From UBA3537 sp045561735 (GTDB lineage Bacteria; Bacteroidota; Bacteroidia; Flavobacteriales; Flavobacteriaceae): a DNA stretch of 64,000 nt. Position 1 is the first letter of the stretch. Every line of letters starts with the position of its first letter. Below are positions 18,539-27,336 of the stretch, piece by piece. Both the position numbers and the translations under genes were made by a program. Location of the stretch: positions 62,001 through 126,000 of the forward strand of contig JBJKXC010000027.1 in NCBI GenBank assembly GCA_045561735.1, in the 5' to 3' direction. A model generated the notes under the pieces. The model was not told the DNA's origin, ran no database searches, and was given only the letters and a program-made list of their open reading frames with translations.

Positions 18539-20275
18539 TTATTCTAATCTAATTTCTGAAACGGATGCCCCAGAAGGAATCATAGGAAATACATTGTCTT
18601 CTTTCTCAACACAAACTTCTAAAAAATAAGCGACTTTTGAACGCATCATATCTTCAACAGCAGCTGCTAAGTCTTCGCGCTTTGTAACGCGTTTGGCTTC
18701 AATGTGGTAGCCTTTTGCAATGGTTACGAAATCTGGATTTGTCATTTCTGTAGAAGCATAGCGCTTGTCAAAAAATAACTGCTGCCACTGTCGCACCATG
18801 CCTAAAAACTCGTTATTGAGAACCACAATTTTTACGGCAGCTTTGGTTTGGAAAATGGTTCCTAGCTCTTGAATGGTCATTTGATAGCCTCCATCCCCTA
18901 TAATAGCGACCACTTCACGTCCTGGACATGCCATTTTAGCACCAATGGCCGCTGGCAGTGCAAAGCCCATTGTACCCAATCCGCCAGAAGTAATATTACC
19001 ATGCGATTGCGTAAATTCTGCATAACGACAAGCAATCATTTGATGTTGTCCTACATCCGAGACAATGGCGGCCTTACCTCCACTCTGAATGTTGATCTCT
19101 TTGAGTACCTCACCCATGGTCAAGCCATCCTTAGTAGGGTATAAATCGTTTTTAATTACTTTTTCAAACTCAATTTCAGACAATGCTTTGAATTTCCCCA
19201 ACCAATCATCATGATTGTTTTCGTTGACCATAGCTAATATTTCATTTAAAGATTCTTTAGAATCTCCCAAAACAGCGACATCTGTTTTTACATTCTTATC
19301 AACTTCTGCGGGATCAATTTCAAAGTGAATCACTTTGGCTTGTTTGGCATATTCACTGAGTTTTCCAGTGACGCGGTCGTCAAATCGCATCCCAATCGCA
19401 ATGAGTACATCGCATTCATTTGTTAAGATGTTGGGACCATAATTGCCATGCATCCCTACCATACCCACATTCAATGGATGTGCAGTATCAATAGCTGAAA
19501 CACCCATTATGGTCCAAGCTGCTGGAATACCTGTTTTTTCAACAAAGGCCTTAAATTCTTCTTCTGCTTTTCCTAAAATTACCCCTTGTCCCCAGACAAT
19601 TAAGGGTTTTTTGGCTGAGTTGATCAATTCAGCTGCGGCCTGAAGCTGGTTTTGTTGCAATTTCGGGACTGGTTTGTAGCTGCGAACAACATTACATTTT
19701 TTGTAGGTAAAATCAAACGCTTCAAATTGTGCATCTTTGGTAATGTCTATCAAAACGGGGCCTGGTCTTCCACTGCGTGCAATATAAAATGCTTTAGCGA
19801 TGACTTCAGGAATTTCTTCAGCGCGTGTAATTTGATGGTTCCATTTTGTGACTGGTGTTGAAATGCCAACGATATCTGTCTCTTGAAAGGCATCACTTCC
19901 CAACAAATGAGACGGTACTTGTCCTGTAATACAAACCATTGGTGTGGAATCAATTTGTGCATCGGCAATTCCAGTGATAAGATTGGTTGCACCTGGACCA
20001 GAAGTCGCAATGGCGACCCCTACTTTTCCAGAAATTCTAGCATAGCCTTGAGCCGCGTGTGTAGCGCCTTGTTCATGTCGTGTCAACACATGATAAATCT
20101 CTTTGTGGTATTTATAAAATTCGTCATACACAGGCATGATGGCACCACCAGGGTAACCATATATGATGTCCACTCCCTCCGCTATGAGACAGCGGACAAC
20201 CGCTTCAGCACCTGTAATTTTTTCTTTGGGGAGATTCAGATAATTAGTTTGAGGTTTTGTTTTTAGGTTTTCCAT
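18539..20275 (-). CDS. ilvB: Acetolactate synthase large (catalytic) subunit
   Basis: 578 residues, ThDP-dependent. The catalytic Glu is in TRHEQGATHAAQGYAR, the FAD-binding-like central domain contains WGQGVILG, and the ThDP/Mg motif is GDGGYQMTIQELGT followed by NNEFLGMVRQWQ. It condenses two pyruvates, or pyruvate and 2-oxobutanoate. The order ilvD-B-N-C-A places catalytic and regulatory subunits side by side. Confidence 0.97.
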   Translation of the reverse strand: MENLKTKPQTNYLNLPKEKITGAEAVVRCLIAEGVDIIYGYPGGAIMPVYDEFYKYHKEIYHVLTRHEQGATHAAQGYARISGKVGVAIATSGPGATNLITGIADAQIDSTPMVCITGQVPSHLLGSDAFQETDIVGISTPVTKWNHQITRAEEIPEVIAKAFYIARSGRPGPVLIDITKDAQFEAFDFTYKKCNVVRSYKPVPKLQQNQLQAAAELINSAKKPLIVWGQGVILGKAEEEFKAFVEKTGIPAAWTIMGVSAIDTAHPLNVGMVGMHGNYGPNILTNECDVLIAIGMRFDDRVTGKLSEYAKQAKVIHFEIDPAEVDKNVKTDVAVLGDSKESLNEILAMVNENNHDDWLGKFKALSEIEFEKVIKNDLYPTKDGLTMGEVLKEINIQSGGKAAIVSDVGQHQMIACRYAEFTQSHGNITSGGLGTMGFALPAAIGAKMACPGREVVAIIGDGGYQMTIQELGTIFQTKAAVKIVVLNNEFLGMVRQWQQLFFDKRYASTEMTNPDFVTIAKGYHIEAKRVTKREDLAAAVEDMMRSKVAYFLEVCVEKEDNVFPMIPSGASVSEIRLE

Positions 20276-20286
20276 AGCTATAGTTC

Positions 20287-21966
20287 TTAAAATTCATCAG
20301 TGACACAACCCTTTGACGCTGAAGACACTGTTTTTGCGTATTTATAGAGTACCCCCCTGGACACCTTAAGTTTAGGGGCTTTCCATTGAGATTTTCGTTT
20401 TTTTAATTCTTCTTTAGTAACATCTAGGGTGATACTGTTTGTTTCAGCATCAATTGTTATAATATCTCCGTCTTTTATTAGGGCAATAGCACCACCTTCT
20501 TGCGCTTCAGGTGTAATGTGACCTACAACGAAGCCGTGTGTCCCGCCAGAAAAGCGCCCATCAGTAATTAGAGCAACATCCTTTCCTAATCCAGCTCCCA
20601 TGATGGCAGCTGTTGGCTTTAGCATTTCAGGCATACCAGGTCCACCCTTTGGGCCTTCATAACGTATGACAACAACATCTCCCTTTTCAACCTTTCCATC
20701 GCGAATCCCAGCATTGGTTGCATATTCACCGTCAAAAACTTTGGCTTTTCCCTTAAATTTCAAACCTTCTTTTCCTGTAATTTTAGCCACACTTCCTTCC
20801 AGCGCTAAATTGCCATAAAGCATTCTTAAATGTCCTGTGGACTTTATGGGTTTATCTATGGGCTTAATGACATTTTGACCTGCTGTTAATCCTTTGACAC
20901 TGGAGAGGTTTTCAGCCAGGCTTTTTCCAGTGACCGTAAGACAATGCCCGTGAATTAATCCTTCTGATAATAGGTATTTTAGTACGGCTGGAATGCCCCC
21001 GACGCGGTGCACGTCTTCCATGAGGTATTTACCACTGGGCTTCAAGTCGGCTAGGAAAGGGGTGCTATCGCTAATGCGTTGAAAATCTTTTAATGTAAAT
21101 TTAATATTAGCAGCTCTGGCAATGGCTAAGAAGTGTAGAACGGCATTGGTTGAGCCTCCTAAAATTGTTACCAATCGAATGGCATTTTCAAGAGATTCTT
21201 TGGTAATGATGTCAGAGGGTTTAATGTCCTTTTCAAGAAGAATTCGCATGGCTTCACCGGCCTTTACAGATTCTAATTGCTTCTCTTCTCCAGTGGCTGG
21301 ATTAGAGGCATTGTAAGGCAAGGTCATTCCCAAGGCTTCAATTGCTGAAGCCATGGTGTTGGCAGTATACATGCCACCACAAGCACCAGCTCCTGGGCAT
21401 GCTTTTTCAACAATGTTTTGAAATTCATTTTCCGACATGGTACCCGCAACTTTACTGCCCCATGCTTCAAAAGCAGATACAACATCTAATTTTTTTCCAT
21501 TGTGACAGCCTGAATCAATGGTGCCGCCATAGACCATTAAGCATGGTTTATTAACTCGAATCATAGCCATAAGTGCGCCAGGCATATTTTTATCGCATCC
21601 AACAACTGTAACAAGCCCATCATAGCTCATGGCTTGGACAACCGTTTCCATGGAATCGGCAATAACATCACGAGATGGCAATGAAAATCGCATTCCAGGT
21701 GTCCCCATTGAAATGCCATCACTGACGCCAATAGTGTTAAATATTAAACCGATAACTCCTTTGTTTATGGTGCCTTCTTTGACCAATTTTGCGAGATCGT
21801 TTAAATGCATGTTGCAAGGATTCCCTTCATATCCAGTGCTTGCAATTCCAACGATGGGTTTGTTGAAATCTTCTCTTGTTAGCCCGATAGCGTGTAGCAT
21901 GGCTTGTGCCGCTGGTTGCGTTGGATCTTGTGTTATGGTTTTACTATGTTTGTTAAGTGACTTCAT
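20287..21966 (-). CDS. ilvD: Dihydroxy-acid dehydratase IlvD
   Basis: Iron-sulfur dehydratase of the third valine/isoleucine step. 559 residues from the ATG at 21966 (MKSLNKHSKTITQDPTQ); a TTG 36 bases upstream would overlap the promoter and is rejected. Cluster cysteines are visible in GYEGNPCNMH, VGCDKNMPG and CPGAGACGGMYTANTM, and the C-terminal GRFSGGTHGFVVGH is diagnostic. It is the first gene of the ilv operon. Confidence 0.96.
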   Translation of the reverse strand: MKSLNKHSKTITQDPTQPAAQAMLHAIGLTREDFNKPIVGIASTGYEGNPCNMHLNDLAKLVKEGTINKGVIGLIFNTIGVSDGISMGTPGMRFSLPSRDVIADSMETVVQAMSYDGLVTVVGCDKNMPGALMAMIRVNKPCLMVYGGTIDSGCHNGKKLDVVSAFEAWGSKVAGTMSENEFQNIVEKACPGAGACGGMYTANTMASAIEALGMTLPYNASNPATGEEKQLESVKAGEAMRILLEKDIKPSDIITKESLENAIRLVTILGGSTNAVLHFLAIARAANIKFTLKDFQRISDSTPFLADLKPSGKYLMEDVHRVGGIPAVLKYLLSEGLIHGHCLTVTGKSLAENLSSVKGLTAGQNVIKPIDKPIKSTGHLRMLYGNLALEGSVAKITGKEGLKFKGKAKVFDGEYATNAGIRDGKVEKGDVVVIRYEGPKGGPGMPEMLKPTAAIMGAGLGKDVALITDGRFSGGTHGFVVGHITPEAQEGGAIALIKDGDIITIDAETNSITLDVTKEELKKRKSQWKAPKLKVSRGVLYKYAKTVSSASKGCVTDEF

Positions 21967-21999
21967 TAATGCATTGTCGATTTGAAATTTCAATACAAT

Positions 22000-22007
22000 C
22001 AAATCTA
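22000..22007 (-). promoter_or_regulatory. -7 element of the ilv operon promoter
   Basis: The minus strand reads TAGATTTG, a perfect TAnnTTTG, 33 bases before the ilvD ATG. The implied leader is too short for an attenuator or T-box, and none is seen in the 167 bases up to the CIA30 gene. Confidence 0.55.
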
Positions 22008-22133
22008 TAAAATTCAGATAATTATAAATATTAATTTATGAAATAGTAATCTAAATCCAACTACAATATAATGATGTTAAAAACCTGAAATTGAATCAGT
22101 TGTATAAAGAAAAATATGACGTTCAGAAAAAAA

Positions 22134-22673
22134 TCAAAGTTGATTTGACAACGCAATACTTTTTATTTCCAATTGAAAAGCGCTATTTTTCTTGGAGGCT
22201 TTTAAAAATCCAATCCGCTCGATAGAAAGCTGGTCAAAATTTGGAATATTGAGAGTGTATCCTCTAAAGCTTGGGAACATATCTTTCAAAGGAATTAATA
22301 TTTTTTCCCATTTGCCTGTGGTTTTGAAATCATATACATAGGAATGACGATCGTATTTTGCAGCTTTTATTCTAAATTGAAACGAGCTCCCGTCTCCTTT
22401 TAGTTGTAATTCAATAATTTGATTATTTGCAGTTTCAACCCCCTCTAAGTTAAGTTGGATCGAAGAAAATCCACCATTATTTTCAATGGATACCTTCCCT
22501 TTAAAAACGCCATTTCCATCAGAATTTAAAATCAGCTGCCCATTAGAAAGCCCTCCCATGACAATATCATCAATAACTTGCCAATTATCTAACTTACAAT
22601 CAGTACTAAATACAAAAATTGGATTCATTTCTTGTGTGTTTATTGTCAGTAAAATGAATAAATAAAGCAGCAT
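22134..22673 (-). CDS. CIA30-domain protein, predicted exported
   Basis: 179 residues from the ATG at 22673. The N-terminus MLLYLFILLTINTQ looks like a short signal peptide. The body is a CIA30 domain: DNWQVIDDIVMGGLSNG, GGFSSIQLN, GDGSSFQFR and a W-K-I-P strand, forming a galectin-like beta sandwich. The mitochondrial relative is a complex I assembly factor, but in bacteria the domain is widespread and its role unclear. The start follows the helicase stop by 7 bases, so the two are probably co-transcribed. Confidence 0.78.
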   Translation of the reverse strand: MLLYLFILLTINTQEMNPIFVFSTDCKLDNWQVIDDIVMGGLSNGQLILNSDGNGVFKGKVSIENNGGFSSIQLNLEGVETANNQIIELQLKGDGSSFQFRIKAAKYDRHSYVYDFKTTGKWEKILIPLKDMFPSFRGYTLNIPNFDQLSIERIGFLKASKKNSAFQLEIKSIALSNQL

Positions 22674-22680
22674 TTTATAA

Positions 22681-24213
22681 CTAAATTTCAGATTTAATAA
22701 GATCAAAATTCTGTCTCAAATGTGAACGTAATTTTTTCTTGTAGTCTTCCTTAAGCCATGCTAAAAAATTGTGCGTGCTTTTACTGATGCATTTTGAGTA
22801 GCGATGGATTCTAAAATCAATATCATCATTCAGTAATTTTACAAGCATTAATGCATCAAAAATATCCTCGCTATTTTCAACACAAATCTTTGCGTGCTGT
22901 GCGATAGATCTTTTCAATACAACCTTAGATGACTCCCCGCTTCTTATAGAGGCTACATAAGTTTTATTGATGTCGAAGTGCAGAGCTTCAGATTTATCAA
23001 AGGATTTCCGTATCTCTTCTGGCATTTCATAAACAAAATTGCTTTCAAGCTCTTCATCACTTAAAATCCCATCTAAATAATGGCTTGGGTATTTAAATAT
23101 GCGGTGCCAATCCAAATTGGTGCTTCCCCAGGGTCCAAATCGGTGAAAATTATTTCCTAAATCTATAACTTCAAAAGTATCTTTGTTTTTGAAAATACGT
23201 GAACCACGGCCAATCATTTGGTAGTACAAAGTCAATGATTTTGTAGCGCGATTCAAGATGATAGATTCTACACTCGGTTCGTCAAATCCGGTGGTAAGTA
23301 TACTTACAGAAGTTAGTATCGCATTGGGTGTTTCTTTAAACCACTTCAGAATGTTTGCACGCTCTTTTTTTGTAGTTGTATTATCTAGGTGTGCAATGGG
23401 CATGCCAGCGCGCTTAAATAAGTCGTATACAAATAATGAGGTATTGATACCGTTGTTAAAAATTAAGGTTTTTTTGTTATGACATCGCTCTATGTAGGCA
23501 TCCATCAGTTTTGAAAGCATCTCATTATTGGTATATAAATCTTCCGAAGATTTAACAGTGTAGTCTCCGTTGGCGCCTACAACCAAGGAAGTCAGTCCAA
23601 CATTGTAAGAATACATATTGGCGCGAGCCAAAAACCTATTTTCGATAAGCGATTCAATGCTTTCGCCAACAATCAACTCATTGTAGTTGTCCGTCATTGG
23701 AAGCTCTATATTTGAACTTAAAGGGGTTGCAGTAACACCTAGAATAAATGCTTTATCAAAAAACTTAAAAAGTTTGGTAAATGAATTGTAATGGGCTTCA
23801 TCAATAATCACAAGACCAATGTCGGAAATATCTAATTTATCGTCTTTAAGGCGGTTATTAAGCGTTTCTACCATCGCCACAAAACAATCAAAATTCTTTT
23901 GATCGTCTAATTTTGCCTTGCTGTCAATGACTTTATTGGTAACGCCAAATTCAGACAATACGTTTGAGGTTTGTTTGCACAATTCAATGCGGTGTGTCAT
24001 TACCAAAACTTTTTTCTTTTGTGTTTTTAGGTATTGACTGACAATTTCAGAAAATATTACAGTTTTACCACCGCCGGTTGGCAGTTGATATAATAAATGA
24101 TAATCTTCAACGGCAGATTCAAAACATTGGAATATTTTTTGAATGGCACCTTTTTGGTAATGATAAAGTTGTTTACCTTCTTTACGTTCTTCTTTCTCGT
24201 AAGTGGTGAGCAT
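22681..24213 (-). CDS. DEAD/DEAH-box (SSL2-like) helicase
   Basis: 510 residues from the ATG at 24213. Superfamily 2 motifs in order: HYQKGAIQ (Q-like), Walker A QLPTGGGKTVIFSE, VMTHRIELC (Ia), VIIDEAH (II), GVTATP (III), NNGINTSLFVYD (IV), TTGFDEPSVESII (V) and YYQMIGRGSR (VI). The about 150-residue C-terminal part contains no recognised nuclease motif. It resembles the standalone restriction-enzyme-like helicases of Bacteroidota; no methylase or nuclease partner is adjacent. A strong promoter is positioned just upstream. Confidence 0.87.
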   Translation of the reverse strand: MLTTYEKEERKEGKQLYHYQKGAIQKIFQCFESAVEDYHLLYQLPTGGGKTVIFSEIVSQYLKTQKKKVLVMTHRIELCKQTSNVLSEFGVTNKVIDSKAKLDDQKNFDCFVAMVETLNNRLKDDKLDISDIGLVIIDEAHYNSFTKLFKFFDKAFILGVTATPLSSNIELPMTDNYNELIVGESIESLIENRFLARANMYSYNVGLTSLVVGANGDYTVKSSEDLYTNNEMLSKLMDAYIERCHNKKTLIFNNGINTSLFVYDLFKRAGMPIAHLDNTTTKKERANILKWFKETPNAILTSVSILTTGFDEPSVESIILNRATKSLTLYYQMIGRGSRIFKNKDTFEVIDLGNNFHRFGPWGSTNLDWHRIFKYPSHYLDGILSDEELESNFVYEMPEEIRKSFDKSEALHFDINKTYVASIRSGESSKVVLKRSIAQHAKICVENSEDIFDALMLVKLLNDDIDFRIHRYSKCISKSTHNFLAWLKEDYKKKLRSHLRQNFDLIKSEI

Positions 24214-24236
24214 AATTAGCTTTGAATTCAACTTTG

Positions 24237-24265
24237 CAAAAATAAGACCTTTTTTGTGTTTTCAA
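24237..24265 (-). promoter_or_regulatory. Promoter of the helicase-CIA30 unit
   Basis: On the minus strand a TTG (24265-24263) is followed after 18 bases by TATTTTTG (24244-24237), matching both Bacteroidota promoter boxes. Its position supports the helicase ATG at 24213 rather than an upstream TTG. Confidence 0.75.
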
Positions 24266-24327
24266 AGAGAAGAAGTGAATTTTATTCAAAAATTTATAAA
24301 GTAAAATTTTTGAAATGCTAGCGCAGT

Positions 24328-25491
24328 TTATTTTGTATTATTCTTATGTATTTTTTTGCTACCTGAATACATGTCATAACGGACTAGACGGGCCTCAAGT
24401 TTCGCATTATAAAGTTTAATTTTTCTGGAAGTTCTTAGTCCAATATGCTTTAAGGCTTGAAGATTTGAAGTAATAAACCATGCGGTGGTGCCAGCGTATT
24501 TATGTTTTAGAGTGCTTCCAATATTCCCGTAAAAAGCTTCCATGTCCAGATCTAGTCGTTCGCCATAGGGTGGGTTGAATAGCATGTGAAGGTGGTTTTC
24601 ACCTCCTTTTTGTGTTTTAAAGAAATCTTCGTGCTTTACATAGATAAATTCCTCTAAATGCGCATTTTTAACATTTTCCAATGCTTTTCGAACGGCACTT
24701 GGAGACCTGTCAAAACCCATTATTTTATGGTGAAAATCACGAGTTTTGGACAGCAGAGAATTTTCAATTTTTTCAAACAAATCAACATCCCAGTCTTTCC
24801 AACGTTCAAATCCGAATTCGTTTCGCATTAAATTTGGTGGAATGTTGCAGGCAATCATTGCCGCCTCAATTAAAATAGTACCAGAACCACACATGGGATC
24901 CATAAAGTCCGATTGGCCATCCCAACCAGAAAGCATTACCAAGCCTGCTGCCAACACCTCATTGATTGGCGCAATGTTGGTGGCAATTTTATAACCCCTT
25001 TTGTGGAGAGATTCTCCTGAACTGTCTAATGAAACAGAACACAACTTCCTGTCGATGTGTACATCAATCTTAAGATCCGGAAATCGAAGATCTACATTGG
25101 GGCGTTTTCCTGTTGAATCTCTAAAGCGATCTACGATAGCATCTTTGGTTTTTAATGCCACATATTGAGAATGTGTGAATGTGTCTCCACTTAATGTAGC
25201 GCTTACTGCCAAACTTCCATCCGCATCAAGATAATCTTCCCATCCAATGGATTTGATCTTTTTGTACAAATCATTTTCGTCTTTGACATGAAATTGCTTT
25301 ATAGGTTTCAAAATTTTTATTGCAGTTCTCAAGCCAAGGTTGCATTTGTACATAAAACCTTTGTCGCCTGTAAAACGAACATGTCTGACGCCCTTTTTGA
25401 TGTATTGGGCCCCAAGCTGTCTGAGTTCTTTCTCTAAAAGTTCTTCAAAGCCAAACAATGTTTTGGCGACCATTTCAAAATTATCTTCCAT
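24328..25491 (-). CDS. THUMP-domain rRNA methyltransferase (RlmL/YcbY N-half type)
   Basis: 387 residues: an N-terminal ferredoxin-like plus THUMP region (about 1-165), then a Rossmann methyltransferase domain with the glycine motif DPMCGSGTILIEAAM and the N6/N2-type active site NPPYGERL (about residue 308). By family this is a class I SAM-dependent 23S rRNA guanine-N2 methyltransferase, equal to the N-terminal half of E. coli RlmL without the RlmK half. It has its own promoter and diverges from the next methyltransferase. Confidence 0.88.
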   Translation of the reverse strand: MEDNFEMVAKTLFGFEELLEKELRQLGAQYIKKGVRHVRFTGDKGFMYKCNLGLRTAIKILKPIKQFHVKDENDLYKKIKSIGWEDYLDADGSLAVSATLSGDTFTHSQYVALKTKDAIVDRFRDSTGKRPNVDLRFPDLKIDVHIDRKLCSVSLDSSGESLHKRGYKIATNIAPINEVLAAGLVMLSGWDGQSDFMDPMCGSGTILIEAAMIACNIPPNLMRNEFGFERWKDWDVDLFEKIENSLLSKTRDFHHKIMGFDRSPSAVRKALENVKNAHLEEFIYVKHEDFFKTQKGGENHLHMLFNPPYGERLDLDMEAFYGNIGSTLKHKYAGTTAWFITSNLQALKHIGLRTSRKIKLYNAKLEARLVRYDMYSGSKKIHKNNTK

Positions 25492-25511
25492 AAAAAGTTT
25501 GAAATAAATAT

Positions 25512-25545
25512 CAAAAATACAGTATTTTTACCAGCGTTAGTTCAA
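25512..25545 (-). promoter_or_regulatory. Promoter of the THUMP methyltransferase gene
   Basis: Minus-strand TTG (25545-25543) and TATTTTTG (25519-25512) are separated by 23 bases, at the upper end of the usual range, and lie 20 bases before the ATG. Confidence 0.6.
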
Positions 25546-25551
25546 ATACAT

Positions 25552-26289
25552 ATGTCAATTCAAAAAAAGTGGTTTCGATCTTGGTTTGATACTTCCTATT
25601 ACCATATTCTGTACAAAAATCGAAACGATGGTGAAGCACAGCGGTTTATTACCAACCTTGTTGAATATTTAAATATTGCCAAGGATCAAAAGATTTTAGA
25701 TTTAGCATGTGGTAAAGGCCGTCATTCCATCTTTTTGAATCAATTGGGTTACGATGTTACTGGGGTAGATTTATCAAAGCAAAGTATAGATACAGCAAAT
25801 ACACATTCTAACGATCGCTTAAAGTTTGGAATTCACGACATGCGAAAACCCATGAAATCAAAGTTTAATGTGGTGCTAAACATGTTTACAAGTTTTGGGT
25901 ATTTTGACACCTTGGAAGATGACGTTAAGGTGATAATGGCTATTAAAAAGAGTTTAAAAGCCGATGGCATTGGTGTTATTGATTTCATGAATATTCACAA
26001 TGTAATCAACACACTCGTACCCCAAAACAGTGTTGATATAGATGGCGTTAATTTTCAAATAAAACGGGCTTTTGATGGTAATTTTATTCGAAAATCAATT
26101 CAAGTCAAAGACGGAACAGAAACCTATAATTTTGAAGAAAAAGTACGTGCATACAGCCACGAAGATTTTAAAGCAATGCTATCCACAAATGGACTTCAAT
26201 TAATAGATTGTTTTGGATCTTATGATTTACAAGCTTTCGATCCAAAAAATTCCAGCCGGCTCATTCTAGTCTTTAAAGCTGATGCTTGA
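25552..26289 (+). CDS. Class I SAM-dependent methyltransferase
   Basis: 245 residues. The SAM-binding motif I is ILDLACGKGRHS (about residues 47-58), motif II VTGVDLSKQSI, and a later MFTSFGYF segment. This pattern is of the Methyltransf_25 or Methyltransf_11 type, with small-molecule or unknown substrate. The start is ATG at 25552, only 60 bases from the divergent THUMP gene. The substrate cannot be inferred from context. Confidence 0.82.
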   Translation: MSIQKKWFRSWFDTSYYHILYKNRNDGEAQRFITNLVEYLNIAKDQKILDLACGKGRHSIFLNQLGYDVTGVDLSKQSIDTANTHSNDRLKFGIHDMRKPMKSKFNVVLNMFTSFGYFDTLEDDVKVIMAIKKSLKADGIGVIDFMNIHNVINTLVPQNSVDIDGVNFQIKRAFDGNFIRKSIQVKDGTETYNFEEKVRAYSHEDFKAMLSTNGLQLIDCFGSYDLQAFDPKNSSRLILVFKADA

Positions 26290-26303
26290 TTTTATAATCA
26301 ATA

Positions 26304-26333
26304 GCAATAACGCATTTTAATTATTGCATTTTT
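26304..26333 (+). terminator. Probable terminator after the methyltransferase gene
   Basis: GCAATAA (26304-26310) and TTATTGC (26321-26327) form a seven-pair stem with a ten-base loop, followed by ATTTTTG. It lies 14 bases after the stop codon. Confidence 0.5.
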
Positions 26334-26343
26334 GTAAAATAAA

Positions 26344-26380
26344 GAAGCGCAAACAAGATATAGGTTTCTTCATGCGCTTC
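26344..26380 (-). terminator. Probable terminator of the DUF4294 gene
   Basis: GAAGCGCA (26344-26351) and TGCGCTTC (26373-26380) are a perfect eight-base inverted repeat. Read on the minus strand the stem is followed by TTTATTTTA, which fits termination of the minus-strand gene about 190 bases upstream. The rest of the gap up to 26567 shows no gene. Confidence 0.45.
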
Positions 26381-26567
26381 CTAATCAGGTATTTCGGGAA
26401 AAAATGGGGATTTTGTTTTGAATTGTTTATAATCCTAACAATTTAGCTACTTCAAATGTATATACAATTCAACACAGAGTAAAGTGTCATCTAACAAACA
26501 GCTAAATAATGTAATAAACGGTACTATTTGTGTAATAAGCGGGAAAATAAAAGATTGAATATTTGGG

Positions 26568-27245
26568 TTATTTATTGGGAATCGATCGCCATTTTTTTGA
26601 AAGCGCGTACAAATCAAAGTCTTTATGGGCGGGTTGATATTCCAAAGCCCCGTTTTGAAATTGCCTTTGCAAAATATCCTCAATGAAATAATCTTCTTCA
26701 GAAAACTCTGGATCAAAAGGTATTTTAAGAGACATTTTAAATAATTTAGCGGTGTTGTTATACCAAAAAGCACGCCAACCACTTCGGAGATCCTTGATGA
26801 GATCAAAAGCAGTCTCCCCTGTTTGACGGTGGATTAATTTAATAAGGATTTGACCTTCAGTAATTGTGAATTTTTTAAGCTTTTCAGAAAATTCATCCTC
26901 CACAAATTTTTGAACCCGGCGGGTGTATTGTTTACGCTTGCGCTTACTCTTGACGCTTTCAATTCTTTCGTTTAATGTCTCAAGTCTTTCAGCGGCTAAT
27001 TTAGCATAGGGATAGACTTTAATCGTTTTGCGTTGTAAAATTAAATAGCGGCGGCGGTCTTCTTTAGATTTAATGCGCAATTTTGGCAGAATCACAACTT
27101 CTGATAAATTAATCGAGCTGTTGGTGATGGTATCTCCCACAATCATTAAATAAGGCTTTTGAATTGAATCTGTGTCGATTGGGGGTGTTTGACTCTCGCA
27201 TATAAATAATGTAAATAAAAAAAATAAAGTTGTCTGTCTAATCAT
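26568..27245 (-). CDS. DUF4294 protein, predicted exported
   Basis: 225 residues. A signal peptide (residues 1-18, TTLFFLFTLFICESQT) precedes the DUF4294 domain, rich in basic residues, with YLILQRKTIKVYPYAK and EGQILIKLIHRQTGETAFDL as recognisable blocks. The function is unknown. A -7 box TAACTTTG on the minus strand (27263-27270) lies 17 bases before the start. It is divergent from the M42 peptidase, a common neighbour in flavobacteria. Confidence 0.8.
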   Translation of the reverse strand: MIRQTTLFFLFTLFICESQTPPIDTDSIQKPYLMIVGDTITNSSINLSEVVILPKLRIKSKEDRRRYLILQRKTIKVYPYAKLAAERLETLNERIESVKSKRKRKQYTRRVQKFVEDEFSEKLKKFTITEGQILIKLIHRQTGETAFDLIKDLRSGWRAFWYNNTAKLFKMSLKIPFDPEFSEEDYFIEDILQRQFQNGALEYQPAHKDFDLYALSKKWRSIPNK

Positions 27246-27336
27246 GGTATATCAATCCTTTTCAAAGTTAAAAAATATGTTGTAATCCTGCTTCTAAAAT
27301 CGAAGAGTTTTGTTATTTTTAACCAAAATATAAACA

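Noticed and set aside
22003..22133. Possible T-box, leader peptide or riboswitch before ilvD
   Set aside because: The -7 box is 33 bases from the start codon, so the transcribed leader is too short; no Ile/Val/Leu-rich small ORF was found.
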